Origin: Macrotrachela quadricornifera
Lineage: Eukaryota; Rotifera; Eurotatoria; Philodinida; Philodinidae
Assembly: GCA_022393335.1 (NCBI GenBank)
Contig: JAJEKB010021383.1
Span: forward strand, 877,628 to 941,627
Direction: 5' to 3'
DNA length: 64,000 nucleotides
Position numbers and translations under genes: made by a program. Of the stretch, positions 34,342 to 47,134 are shown in pieces. Positions within the stretch are counted from its first letter, which is position 1; the number at the start of each line of letters is the position of its first letter. The notes beneath the pieces are model-generated. The model was given only the letters and a program-made list of their open reading frames with translations, ran no database searches and was not told the origin of the DNA.

Positions 34342-35604
34342 TTCAATTTGAAGAATAACGAGTCAGGAAAGCAATTATTGACAACGATTTATTATGAAAA
34401 CTTTTTTGAGTAAGATATATAACAATATAATTGTTTTACTAAATATATATAACCATACCACAAATAACAAATAAAATCTTTTTTTTTCTTTATTTTTACT
34501 TTAGTGGATCTTTTAATACGTTCATTAATAGCTTTAGGCGTGTTATAATAAGAACACAAAGTTCTATAAAGGCTTCATTGCTTGTTCTATTTTTACCTGT
34601 TGCGTGGATGCCGCCTTGGCTAATCATAGTTTAGGCGTTTTAACTGTCAGAAAAAAATTAGATCAATATTCTATAGGCTATATCTAACCAATTTCCGTTT
34701 TATGAAACTAGAATGCTTCATAGTATATTACTTGTTACCACAGTCCAGTTGTTTCTCTTTATATTCATCTTATTGGTGATTATTTTTTGTGTATTTTTAT
34801 TTTTACTGACTGATGAAAGGTATTATTGTGACATCGAATACTAACGCGGGGTTATCTGTTCACTTTCTTTAGTTAGTGTCAATCATAAACAGATGTATCG
34901 ATTTACATCCATGAGACTGTACTACTTAATAATTATTTTATAAGCATTGGCAAACAAGTTTTTATATAAAAACCTAAAAGAAGCAATACACATCTAGAAT
35001 AAATTAAAAACTAAAAATACACATTGGTGATTGTTTGTAGTCAGAAGAAAAGAAAGATCGTCTTTGTAAAATTGCAAGAATTTCAATAGTGCAAAACTAC
35101 TAGTAACTATTGATAAAATTTTTTTTGTATAACTAAGAAAAGAAAAAGTTATTTTAGATGAGACACGTCGATTAAAATTATACATGATACATTATAAAAA
35201 AAAAGCAGAAAAAATGTCAAAAACCAGGAGTTTGTGTTAGAATTAGAAGTGACAGCTTTGAAAGCAAAATAAGATTTCATCGGTTGTCATTTTACATTTT
35301 CATCATCTAATTTTTCAAATATTTTATTTATATGACGACAAGGATATATCTGCTTCTTTCTCTATCTTCTCATGTGTATTAAAATCAGAGTGACATCACA
35401 TAGAATATCATCTGCAGCTTCATCAAAAGACAACAGATTTCCGCTCTATTAATCAAACAAAATGTCATGCTTGAACAGAACTTTATTCGATAGGTACATA
35501 TCTGTGTTTATTTTTTAAACCTTATCATTAGAAGTGAAAGTCATATAAATACTAAAGTTTTAGTTATTAATATTATTATTCCTTTGTAATTGGATTCGAT
35601 CAAC
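34342..35604. other. intergenic upstream of GPCR
   Basis: AT-rich, no gene supported. The last few hundred bases are the presumed promoter region of the receptor gene. Confidence 0.45.
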
Positions 35605-36549
35605 ATGGTATCATTACCAGAGATAACACCTTATTTTACTATCTACAGTTTCTTCACCATATTGATTATTGGAACAATTGGGAATATATTAAATCTTATC
35701 ACACTTTTATCAAAAGATTTTCGAACGAAAGCTTGTGTATTTTATTTGATTTGTTCTACTTCACTTGACTTATTTTTTTGTATTTTTGGCATTACAATTC
35801 GTTTTGCAACGGAATATTTTGGGAATAATTTGACTGTTGTTAATCGTGGTATTTGCAAAACTCGTGGCTACTTTCTCGTAGTTTTACCAGTATTGGCTTC
35901 AACATGTGTTTCATTGGCAACATTCGATCGATGTGTATCAACATCATTCAATGCTCGCTTGCGACGACTGAGTTCTATTTGGTTTGCTCGACGTCTTTTC
36001 ATCGTAGTCATGCTCATTCTTTTGATATCAGGTATCTTTCATCTGATCATATATGATCTTCGCAATGGTACATGTGCACCATCGCCTGGCTTTGAAACAA
36101 TCATAGTCGCCCTTTATGCTAATGTTCTTGCTTTCCTCGTACCTCATGGAGGTATGTTGATTTTTGGTATTATCACATGGATTCACATACGACAATCGAA
36201 AAATCGTGTCACTTCGATTTCTGTTTCCAATGGTCATACACCTGGTCTTCAACGAACAAATCGACAACTACTCATTCTAATATTTGTACATGCTTTCTTA
36301 TCCACTGTGATCGTATTTCAACGTACTGTAACTTATTCATACAATGTGATAACTAGTTCTGTAAAGAAGAGTGTTGAGCAACAACAAATCGAATATTTTA
36401 TTCTACAAGTAAGCATTGTACTTTATTATGCAAACTTTGGTATGACCTTCTACTTCAATTATGTTTCAAGTACTATGTTTCGAAAAACATTTCGAACATC
36501 TATGCAATCACTAATGAAAAGATGCTCTTGCTTTTGTAAATGTGGTTAA
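35605..36549 (+). CDS. orphan rhodopsin-like 7TM receptor (GPCR), single exon, 314 aa
   Basis: Seven hydrophobic segments are visible: FTILIIGTIGNILNLITLL (TM1, with the GN motif); ACVFYLICSTSLDLFFCIFG (TM2, LD in place of LxxxD); GYFLVVLPVLASTCVSLATF (TM3) ending in DRCVS, a variant of DRY; LFIVVMLILLISGIFHLII (TM4); IIVALYANVLAFLVPHGGML (TM5); LLILIFVHAFLSTVIVF (TM6); LQVSIVLYYANFGMTFYFNY (TM7, NFGMTFY where NPxxY is usual). A Cys at the top of TM3 (GICKTRGYF) and one in the TM4-5 loop (NGTCAPSP) can form the standard disulfide. The tail is Cys-rich (CSCFCKCG), probably palmitoylated. Ligand unknown. The ATG at 35605 is the first in frame and leaves a short N terminus. Confidence 0.88.
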   Translation: MVSLPEITPYFTIYSFFTILIIGTIGNILNLITLLSKDFRTKACVFYLICSTSLDLFFCIFGITIRFATEYFGNNLTVVNRGICKTRGYFLVVLPVLASTCVSLATFDRCVSTSFNARLRRLSSIWFARRLFIVVMLILLISGIFHLIIYDLRNGTCAPSPGFETIIVALYANVLAFLVPHGGMLIFGIITWIHIRQSKNRVTSISVSNGHTPGLQRTNRQLLILIFVHAFLSTVIVFQRTVTYSYNVITSSVKKSVEQQQIEYFILQVSIVLYYANFGMTFYFNYVSSTMFRKTFRTSMQSLMKRCSCFCKCG

Positions 36550-38132
36550 ATGAAGCATCGAATATGTACATATAGGTGCTAAACGCAACCTAAATATATG
36601 TGAATGGGTTTCATATTTGATTAAAGCGTGTTTAGATACTGTTATAGACGTCACCATTGATAGAGTATATACACTTTCTTATGTTATTTATTTTCATTTT
36701 CTTTTCTTTTTCTCATTCTCTTAGTTTTTTCTTTACACTATTATTTCCTTGATTTGATATCGTGTTTTTCACTGTAAAATAAAATGTGTCGCAACGAGCA
36801 CATCGCGTCGTATCTCTTGCGTTCTTTGCTATATATATCCGGTGGAGAATGTAAGAGTTATAACACACGGTTCTTGATGCAGCACATTTTATTTTCATGT
36901 GTTGTGTCATAAATACAATGATTTATTTGGTCGATGGTTTTTCTGTCTTGTAAATGTACTCGATTCATCTTAGTTTGAATTCTAAATACATCCGCATCTA
37001 TAATATGTACGCATTGTTTCTTCTTTCTTAGTCTAATGTACATGTTGTGAGAATAAAATTCAAAGGAACATCAATCTCTACCAGACAAGAATCATTCAGG
37101 ATAATCAGAAAAGTCTTCTCAAAGGCATCTATAAAATATATTAGGATCTTCAATTCAATATATAAATCTCATAAACAATTCAGTTTAAATATAATGTGTT
37201 ATTTTCCTCAATTTTGAATATACTATCAAACAGTAAGTTCTAAAGATTTAGCTGTGAAAAATATTTTACAAAACAATATTTAATGCTCCATCTAACGGTT
37301 ATAGCAAAATTCCAAAGAAGGATGATGAAAAATAAAACAAACAGGTTTTGGAAGAGAAAGTGGCTATTTTTCTATACAAATAACTTTTGAGTCTTCACTG
37401 CTGCATTCAATGCGTAATTCAAAACAAAATTAAATATAATTTTTTACAGAACTCGGCAAGCACTACAAAGCCCGCATTCTAAAATTTTGCCAAAAGATGT
37501 TTCTATAATATGGAGTCAAAGTTAAGTTGAAGTATCATGTAGTATAAGTGCTTTAATATATTTGTCTAACATTAGTATCCATACACTTTTTCATATAGAT
37601 TAACTTTATCTGCTAATATTTTATGTAATTGCAACATATTAAAAGTGTAATGAATCTTGTAATTTTCAAAGAAAGCAAGGTTCTTCATTACAAAATTTAC
37701 GTCTATTTTTGTATGAAACGTGTGGTTAATTTTGAATCAAATTGGAGACATCAAGACTTCATCTTTTTCGATATATAACAACGTCAAATAGTTGACAGAC
37801 AAAAATAATTTATGTGAAAAAAAATTTAAAGAATTTTCTTTAAAATTTTCACAAAATAATTTTTCATTATAAATTGACGTGAGATCTTTTAATTAAATAT
37901 GAGAGTCAAAATCGTGATCATGATATATTAGACTCGTTCTCATCCTCTGTACAATCCTACCAATCAATGAAAATCGATCCCATTTTATTGTCATAAAAAA
38001 GCTGTGGCACTCTTGTCGTACACACATTATCTGTTCTTTTTTAGAACAAGAAAATATTGTGTAGTATTCATAGTAAGCATAATTTGATAACAACAAAAGG
38101 TATACAAACGGTTTTTGGTTTACAGTAAGAAT
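36550..38132. other. intergenic
   Basis: AT-rich, with short fortuitous frames only. Nothing identified. Confidence 0.45.
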
Positions 38133-38330
38133 TTACAACACATACCGACATGTTGGATGCGCAAAAACTGGTGATGTTATTACATTGTTGCACGAATTCA
38201 TATTACAAAAACTTAAAGAACAATTTGTGAACGGTTCTTGTGCCGAATGTGATAATGTAGACAAACTGATTTCAATAAAAGATTCATTAGTAGAACAAAA
38301 GTATTGAGCTGCGGCTGTTATCTGACCCAA
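38133..38330 (-). pseudogene. possible orphan exon of a Cys-containing secreted protein
   Basis: The minus-strand frame reads QITAAAQYFCSTNESF...NCSLSFCNMNSCNNV...HPTCR and ends on a good splice donor (CG|GTATGT). A plausible acceptor (TCAG) lies next to its start. Spaced Cys and N-glycosylation sites look protein-like, but I could link no further exon and know no family. It may be a relic exon. Confidence 0.25.
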
Positions 38331-38862
38331 ACATTTTTGAAAAAATATGTTGGAGACAAAATTGAAATTTGGTCAAATTTAAAATTTGTTCGGACAGAAT
38401 CAAAATATTATTTTGAAGAAATGTATAACTAAGAAAAAAATCAATAAAAAAGCAAGGGGTGGTCAATGATGATGGTGAGAATGATGACGAAGGACTGGGC
38501 GAAAAAACCTAAACGATTGTTAAAGAGTCTGGGTGTGAGCGGTGAAATATAGAGTGAAACATCACGTAAAACCTAGTCTTACTGAAAAACTCATCATAAC
38601 TGAGAACTATCTCGCTATCAACAAGACTACCCGCCATATCCTCATTCAAATCTTCACCATCGTCCTTGATTACATCAATATTTGTCTTATTGGTTTTTTC
38701 TTAGTTTTACAGTTCTTCAGAATAAGATTCTAATTTCGTCCGGAAAAAAACTAGAATTTCAATTTTGTCCTCAACAAATGCATACGTATGAAAACTTGGC
38801 AATGAATGAAAGAAGTTGTGGCTGTAATCAATTTAAATTAGTACATTTATTTGAGAGATCCT

Positions 38863-39469
38863 CAGTGTTTTATCTAGGTTTCATTTTTCGGATGGGTAGC
38901 TGAAGTTTTAGGATGGTCTATTACTGAAAAATATTTTTGTTCTATAACAAATTACACATAACTTAATTTATTATTTTTTTTGCTAAATTATTGTCCGATT
39001 CTTCAACAAGTCCTTTTCTTTAAAAATATGAAGTTAGAGATTTTTGTGCTGATGACATTTGCTTAAATATAGATCAAAAATAAGTGAAATCGAAAGAATA
39101 TACTAGATATTAGATATGTGATGTAATAGGACAAATATCGTGACCGAAAAATGATGTTTATCATTTTTTTGTTCTTTTTATATCTATCACTGTCTCATGA
39201 AAATTCAACTATCCAATGAATAGCTGAACTGATTTAGTTCAACTGAGTTATAAATGTAATAATCATATTAGTCAATTCTGTTTGTTCTCATTGAGAAAAG
39301 ACAATCTATGTATGATTGATTTATGAGTAAATATAGACAACAGCATGGTGATTAAGACAATAAAGGCAACACCAATTTTGTTTATACATTAACTATATCT
39401 TTTAGGATGGGCGAAATGAAATTTAGAGTGGGCGCCACCCATTCAGCCCACCCACTGGATAAAACACTG
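38863..39469. mobile_element. hAT-like non-autonomous element, 607 bp
   Basis: Ends are inverted repeats CAGTGTTTTATCTAG (left) and CTGGATAAAACACTG (right), 14 of 15 matching, in the CAGTG form typical of hAT termini. Flanking 8-mers GAGATCCT and GAGGTAGT agree at 5 of 8 positions, compatible with an eroded 8-bp target duplication. A further copy of TTTCATTT and GGATGGG lies inside both ends. No transposase is present. Confidence 0.5.
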
Positions 39470-41117
39470 GAGGTAGTAACTATTGGTCCAGCCAGAAGTA
39501 AAACATGATCCTAAGTAACGCATCAGCCTAAAATTGGAAGAGACAAGCTCACCGGAAACAATAGTCGTATTTGTGTATGGAACAGAGCTGCGTAGCCATG
39601 AATAGTGCTGATGCACTTGTAGATAGACTAGTACCGACGTGGAAGTGATGTTCAGAGGTCGTCTATGTAAGGAATACCTTTTGGAACAACAGAAAAATTA
39701 ATCAATGCACACTAACCATAAAATGATTCCACTATAAAAGTGAGAATCAATTGAGAAAAGAGTTAAGATCACAATTATCAAAATAAACGAATGCGTGATC
39801 ATCAGGTAACACTTTAAAATGAAGATTAAGGTCCACACCACCTTTTTTTGTTGATGTAAAATTTTATGACAACAGTAAGATAGAAAAAGTTTCTCCATTC
39901 ACCAGCAATATTTCATGCATATTTTAACATGTTTATAGACAACGAAGCACATTGATTTTTCTGCAGTTCTGTTGAATGGAATTTTGATAAGACGGTTTCT
40001 CAAGTTAGATTAGACGGGAAAACTTCATTCGGATATCAAAAAATACAACATTTTCTGTAGTTTTTGCTGATGTACTATTTACTAAATGAGCGTTTGTCCT
40101 TCTTTTGTAATGTTAAAAATACTAGGTATTACAAAAACATTATTTGCTCAATATTTTACTGAAATAAAATGTTAGTTTTGTTTGTTAGATAGTTTTACAT
40201 ACTTTATTCAGATGCAGTATTATAAAATACAGAGATGTATCTGTTTTCGAGATCCAATACTAAATCTGCAGAAACAAGTTCATAATGCGAAGAATCATTT
40301 GTAAGAAAATGCTGTACTGTCTTTTTTTGTGTCTTTTACACTAAGCAAAAGATCCAAGCCTAATCATTACGAACGATCCTGCAATAATCTAGGTATTTAT
40401 AAGAAATCCTTAACACCCAACATTTACATTATGTCGTTCGACTAGTCCTTGTCCTACTCACTTCAAAATCTTACGTTGCTTGAAGATGCTAATTCGCTTG
40501 TATAATAGAATTTTCTCGATTTAGAAGAATAAGAGGAAAAGCAGTATAGTTCAGATAATAGCCCTAAATCTATTGTACATTTTCATAAGACCTTCTTCTC
40601 TCAATCATTACTTTATTTCTGAAAAAATTACGCAACAGGTGAAAAACCATCAAAATTTTGATAGTAAATCGCAGTTATAATTTTTCGTTGCCTATAGATC
40701 ATGCTATGTCTTTAGATAATAAAATAATATACAATCCGATAAGATAATACGCTTTATAGAGCAGAAAAATTTTCTATCGCATGAATCTAAAATGAAGTCT
40801 TAGACAGTTAATGAGTGGCCAAGAAGGAGTCAATCGAAGTATGCCATTCAATCTGGTTTACTCATTATTATCAATTCATATAATGAGAAAGTTAAGAGAG
40901 TGCTCTTTCTTTTGTGTCGAAAATGAAATGTTACATCAGTATCAATCGAGAAACTTGCATCTGTTCTTATCAACCTTTAAAACCAGAACATATATATTTT
41001 CATTTATTATTTACGTTCATTTTCTATCATTCTCTATAGGTTTTGATGCATGCAAAAAAAAGAGAAAGAAGCAACTACTCTAGTGAATAGTTTATGTTCG
41101 TCGTCGTTGTTCGTTTT
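39470..41117. other. intergenic with a degenerate minus-strand frame
   Basis: A stop-free minus-strand stretch (about 39697-39443) reading VSGELVSSNFRLMRYLGSCF and GWTNSYYLQCF looks protein-like but has no start and overlaps the hAT-like end. Perhaps an exon interrupted by that element. The rest, up to the tubby-like gene, is unremarkable. Confidence 0.3.
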
Positions 41118-42835
41118 CTAGTCATGAAGGACTTCGTCGAGTACGACGGCCAAAGAGAGAATAAATGGCACATCTTGACCTCGTTCAACTTTGATGCCGT
41201 ATGTGTCGTGCAAATGGAAGAATTTTTTCGAAATTGTGGCAACCAATTGAGCATCTTTTTTTATCTTGAATTCACGCGATCGAAATTTTCCGTTGATCTT
41301 GTATGTGCCAAGCTTCGATGTCACTTTGAATTTTGTACCCAATCCAATCCATTTCACTTTACGTCTGAAAAATAGAAAAAATGATACAAAGAAAGGTTTA
41401 TGAAGTAAGTATTATCTACAAAACACTTGATACTCTATACTTATCATTAAAGTTTGAAAGATTTTATCTAGTTGATAACCGATATTTCTATATTATATAA
41501 TATTCAAGAAATATTAATTAAGAATTTTAACTATTCAACCCAAGTATCCGTTTTACAACTAAAAAAGAATTCTTTTTTACGCTTAATTTCTAAAGAATTC
41601 AAGCAGATCACTAAGAACATGTACTTCTAAGAGTTCTTTTATCTATGTTTTAATTAATCGGTGGTTCTCCTGAGCATTTTGAATGATATTGAAGTTGAAT
41701 GTAGGAGAGTATTGTCAGATAGTTTTCTAGAACTTCTCGAGAACTACATATAAAACAATGTTAATTTCATTTTGACTGGTATCAAATATTCTAGTGATTA
41801 CAGGCAAATGTATTGTCAAAAGCTACATCTTTACTGCATCATCGATTGCTCGCAATATTTATGAAGATATGCATTTCTAGTATATGTTTTATCAATCTTT
41901 CTATCATTAATCTTAATAAAACCATTGCTTTTTCCATGAAATCATCTAATATCGATTTTTGATTTGCAAAGATGTTTCAGATTTTTAGAATGCATATCGT
42001 TTCACGATAGTGTATAACGTACTAAACGTTCTATTGAAATAAAATCGTATTCAATAGATTTCTCGCTGGTTAAATTCTCCTCATTTTTAAAATGTACTAT
42101 TTATTCATAGAAAAAGAAAAGAATGTAGTGCATATTCTTATCTATTTTACATTATCTTCATTCATCTGACTTTAATTTTGTAGGAGAAAAGAAGATCAAA
42201 CAATTGGATTATTCAATGTTGAAAATTCAATTCTCTCTTATTCTTAAAATAAATAATATTTTAATACATATATGGTCAGATTCTATCTCGAATAGGTTGC
42301 ATTATTAAGATGACCTATTACAGTCAAGAAAGATGAATAAAGAATTTTGCTGAATATTCAAAAAAGAACTAACTTGACATCGGCGATGACATGATCGTTT
42401 TGACGAATCTCATATTTAGCAAGACCCAATGGATTGAGAATATGTTTGACTAGATATGAAAGAAATTTTAAAATACAATTGAAAGAAAATTTCAAATATA
42501 ATCTCTAACTTACTTGCATAATATTCTTTGCCTGAATTGTAATCAGTCACATGTAAGTGTTTTCCAAGACCCAGTTGTTTGAAACCGACCTATTCGAAAA
42601 ATGTTGAGAAGAACATCGAATATAGTTTGCAAAAAAAAAGTGATTGTAAACAAACCTTATAAACGGGCGTGCCACTTTTGTCCTTGATAGTATACGATGA
42701 AGTACCAATTGTGAACATTTTCTGTTTCATCTCGTATATGGTAGGTGACTGAAGTTTGCTTGAGAAAAACAAACTAGTCACCATAACTGAAATATTCACT
42801 AACAAGAGTAGTTGAAGAAGTAGACGATTTATCAT
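41118..42835 (-). CDS. secreted LURP-one-related / tubby-C-like protein, 4 exons, 192 aa
   Basis: Minus-strand exons 42835-42656, 42589-42514, 42449-42374 and 41364-41118 join to 192 aa. After an N-terminal hydrophobic signal or anchor (LLLQLLLLVNISVMVTSLFF) the protein has the LOR/tubby-like barrel pattern: MKQKMFTIGTSSYTIKDKSG, PVYKVGFKQLGLGKHLHVTD, LNPLGLAKYEIRQNDHVIAD, GLGTKFKVTSKLGTYKIN, FKIKKDAQLVATISKKFF and YGIKVERGQDVPFILSLAVV. The family also includes phospholipid scramblases and plant LURP-one proteins and is often membrane-lipid linked. A signal peptide on this domain is unusual, as most relatives are cytosolic. The third intron is ~1 kb and the others are 64-66 bp. The exon 3 donor is uncertain by a base. 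Confidence 0.85.
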
Positions 42836-44814
42836 TTTGCTAGAATAAAAGAAACAATTTGTTTCTATATCGGATGTATGTAAATGGTCGAGACTGTATA
42901 TATGTCTTCGTTCTTTCTTTCTATTTTTCTGACTTATATTTTTCTCATTCTTATCTTGCTACAAATATATCTTGTTCGGCATTAGCAGTAGAAGCCAATA
43001 AACAGTATGAGGATGCTTTTTTTTTTCTTTCTAATTGTTTCGCAAGACATGTAATATGAAGAAAGAATATCATAACGTCAAGAATAGAATAGAACATAGA
43101 GCGATAGAAGAAGGCATACAGATACATGTTACATACAGCAGTTAAGACGTGTTCTTATTTGTACATCGGACTCAGCTGATGTTTGGCATAATTTTTAGGA
43201 TAGATAAAAGTGACAAAATATCAAACTGATAAGGAAGTATGCTTCTTTTATATTGATGATATTGTAGTAATACGTGTTAGTCAAAGTAAAATAGCTTTGG
43301 TATATTCAAATTACGATAAAATTTCTCAAACCAATTTTGTATCTTATTCATCAAGAGTGAATACTCAATTATTCTTTATGTATAAAAAATGTCTTTGTCT
43401 ATCTTTTGACTGTTGTGAGGAATTATACGTCCAATCACCGCGTTCATTTATATGTTCCACGAAACATCAAGAATGTTCTGATACGATGATATCTCATTTC
43501 ATAAAAATTAGATTTTGGAGAGAACAAGAAACAGCTCTTGTCGATTTTTCATTTGCCACGTCATAAATGATATTAAGCCTATACAACATGTGATGTCACT
43601 GATTCTGCCATTTTTCATCATTCTTCAGGCAACGACAGCTCGACAAAAAAAAGTACATGATAGGTCAAAATTGAAAATATCGACGAAAAAATTGAGTGTT
43701 TTCACTATCTTTAAGCAAATAAACTGACATTCTTTTACGGCTGATGTAGAGAACGTTCATAAGTCATATGTACAAGGTAAAGATAAAATATACTGCTCTA
43801 AAGTATTATCCTTGACTTCAATATTAAAAAATAAATAACACATATCAGATTTCCGGTTAATTTTCCAAACTATTATCATTTAATCTCAAATTTGTTCCAT
43901 AAATTTACGTCTTGTAACTCTCAATATTATATGTGATATCACCTGAAAAATGATAAAATTTTGTAGAATTGTCCAGGACTGTTTGGACTATCAATGTATA
44001 TAGAGAGGAAATTACTTAAGTAAAAGATGCTTCAAAATAAACATTCGTTCGTGAACAAAAGTAGCAATACCAGCTAAAAACTACCTAAACATAAATCTTT
44101 TACATTCAAATTTTTACCACGATTAAAGCTCGGCAAATTCTAATTATTTACGATAATTCAAGCTCTATCGTCTTTGCAAATATCGAGATACAAGGACAAC
44201 ACTATGATGTTTTTTTTTATACGATGCTACATCGAGCCAGAAAAGAAATCTAATGTTTTTTTCTCTTTGCGATAAAATTGTCATTTCAAATGGATCTTGC
44301 TCTTGTGAATTATAACTCATTCTTTACATATTTATTGAATTGACAGATTAGATTATTTCGTTGCACTCTTGGACCATAATGAGCAATAAAGCGTGAGCCA
44401 TGAACAAGGGATAAAGAGTAGAATTCAATATAATATTGAAATTTATAGTTTAAAAGCTCTCAGTCCAACCATTATCATAGAAAACTTGTTACGGCAGATT
44501 GACAATCAATACATCATTTCTAATAGCATTTTTTCTTAGATTTATATAAAAATAGAGAAAGTAAAACACGAACATAAATTCCTAGGAAGTTTAAGACTTA
44601 TATATGAATATCGCTACAATACATATTGAAGAAATGGAAGAGTCGCAGATGGAAATATAAATAAATAAAAAGAAACAGATAAAAAAATCTTATTTTTTTA
44701 TGTGGTTTTTTACTGATTGCCGCTGTGAATTTGTTAAATCTCAGAATAACAACAACCAAAATTTAATATCTAAGTGAATGGTTCCAAAATTTATGTTATC
44801 TATATAAACAACCT
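42836..44814. other. intergenic
   Basis: No convincing gene. Two frames at 43210-43566 and 43515-43727 (+) lack family features. AT-rich. Confidence 0.4.
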
Positions 44815-44970
44815 TAGTGGAACATCTTGTAACCAAGATCGCCGGTACAGAATAAGAAGAATTAACAATCATCTATAAATGAATGTTAATGATTATTCTT
44901 GAATTTGTTATATCTTAGCACAAATCTTAGAAATCTGTACCCAAGACCTTTCGTACAAGATGTTTCACTA
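44815..44970. repeat. TA-flanked palindromic MITE, 156 bp
   Basis: Starts TA then GTGGAACATCTTGTA and ends TACAAGATGTTTCAC then TA. Terminal 15-mers match at 14 of 15 positions, followed by further inverted matches (GGTACAGA / TCTGTACC). The TA duplication and the (A)GTGGAACATCT motif fit a mariner/pogo-type MITE and resemble the pogo-like end at 6866-6885. No ORF. Confidence 0.7.
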
Positions 44971-47134
44971 GAGAAATTTTTCATTTGCATAAGTTTTAAG
45001 AGTGGATGTACTATATGATTCAGTTAGAATAAAGATAAATCTAGTATAGAACTCATAGAGAACGTATTTAATTCACATTTATCTTGATTTGAGTGTAATA
45101 GTATTCATCAAAACAGATTTTGTATTATCTATAAAATCTTTGCAGATAAAAATACAATTAAATATCGATTATTAATTTAAAATTTATGTTATGATAGACA
45201 GATTCGTCTAATATTTACATATATTTCTATCAAATATACCTCTGATTGACAGCACTTGTCAACATAAGAAAAAAATTTAAATAAGTTCAATATTTCATAT
45301 TGATCTTTTGCATGTATACTATCTCCTAGGAAATGAAAAAGTAAGTAATACAATTTCATAAAATACATAGATTATTAATTTGAATGAAGAATGTATAAAT
45401 GATATGATCAAATATTAGTAACAATCTCTCATTAATTAAATTTCGAAATATTACAATAAAAATACTTATTTGTTTTTAATGAATCATATTTAGAAATATC
45501 TTATGCAAATATATTGTATTTAATCCAATAAAGACTTTGATTTGCAGGTAAGATCTTTTGTAAACCTGACAAATGAATAAAATCCAAGATTATTTTATTC
45601 AAATACTTTGTTTGATTCGAAATAAAATTTAAAAATGATTAAGATATTTACGAATGCATAGAAAAAGATTTATCTTGACAATATTAATGAAGATTGCAGT
45701 AAGCGGATATTTTGTTATTTGTTCATCGACTGAATTTGTCATACTACTAATGATTAAAATTGTTGAAGAATCAAATAGAATATTTATTTTTTTGTTAATT
45801 ATTGGAAGATCTATGTAAGCTAACACAACACTGAATTGAATAATATATATGTTATCTTGTAGTAATATATACTTACACGATCCTAGAGGAAGTAAGAGAG
45901 AGAGAGAGAGATTAAGAAAAAAATATGTTATTGAATCAAGTCAGTTGAAATGATGTGTTCATTTGATTAGAAGGAAATTAACAGTATTGATTTAGTCTGA
46001 TTATAAAATAAGAAAATATATTTTTTTCATTCAATTGATACAATCAATATATATGTAATTCTGTAGGCAGATATGACTGAATACACCTCGATTTAATTAT
46101 CAAAGAAAAATTGATTGATATCTCTATACTGTTGTAGTTTTCACTTAAAAACCTGACTATAACCTATATTAAATTACATTTAAAAAATTTTTTTGCACAG
46201 AATTCTAGTGTTTATGTCTCAATATATAGATATTTCATATTCATAAAAGTACATTTTTTTTTGAAGATCGCAATAGAAAAATGATTACAAGTTACGCATA
46301 ACGATGACATAGAGAGTCAAAAACAAAAAATAAATTTTTCATCTATATTCACATTTAAGAGGATATGTCTAACTTCTCAAAAATTGAGGAGATTAATAGA
46401 TTTTTTTAAGCACAATATTTAAAAAGAACTGTAAATTATCATGCCAAAAGAAAACAAAATAAATAGTGTAATTGTGTATGAGCTCTGAGACGTCTCAATT
46501 TCCTAGCAAATACGAAAGTGACATCATGTTCATGCTGATAAAGCGAGAGCATCGACCGAACGTCTTATAACACTTACTAACGGAATCAATGTAAAATGTA
46601 CGAAGGACAATGAAGCTGCTTACATGATAGTTGAGAAAATACTATGGTGATTCTTATGATCTGTGCCGATCTGTGAATAGTATCCACCAATGTCTATAAT
46701 GATCTCTTAAAATGTCGGTCACAGTCTGCGGGAGAAAAGGTTGGATTTAGGAGTGCATGCAAATTGCTATTCCTATACATTTCAACACTTTTTTAGATCG
46801 TGTTTCACAATGGTTAAGAGCAAATATATTAACTCTTTGTTCTTTTTTTCATGTATTCGATAGTATGTTTTGACGGTGAATATACGTATTAAAGATAGAT
46901 ATTTCTCTTTTCCATATGCATCCAAATCTTCAGTTCAAATAGAGTAGATTAAAATATATTAGATAAATTTATGGGTTAGTTACATTATTGTTGTATCTTT
47001 CGGTTATTTTCATTTTTTTTTCGATTTTTGAAAGCCACAAGCGAAAATTCTTAAAAGTCAAAAAATACTTCGATATAGAAAAATTTGAATTTTTGTCTTA
47101 TATTTGCGTACAATTTTAGAGTTTATTTTCTGAT
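44971..47134. other. intergenic
   Basis: AT-rich. Contains a short GA microsatellite (about 45896-45910). The stretch 46480-46800 is visibly less AT-rich but has no usable frame. Confidence 0.4.

Noticed and set aside
43210..43727. Two overlapping frames on + downstream of the tubby-like gene
   Set aside because: No homology-like motifs; composition fits chance frames in AT-rich DNA.
45896..45910. Possible (GA)n regulatory element
   Set aside because: Short simple repeat far from any gene start; treated as a microsatellite only.
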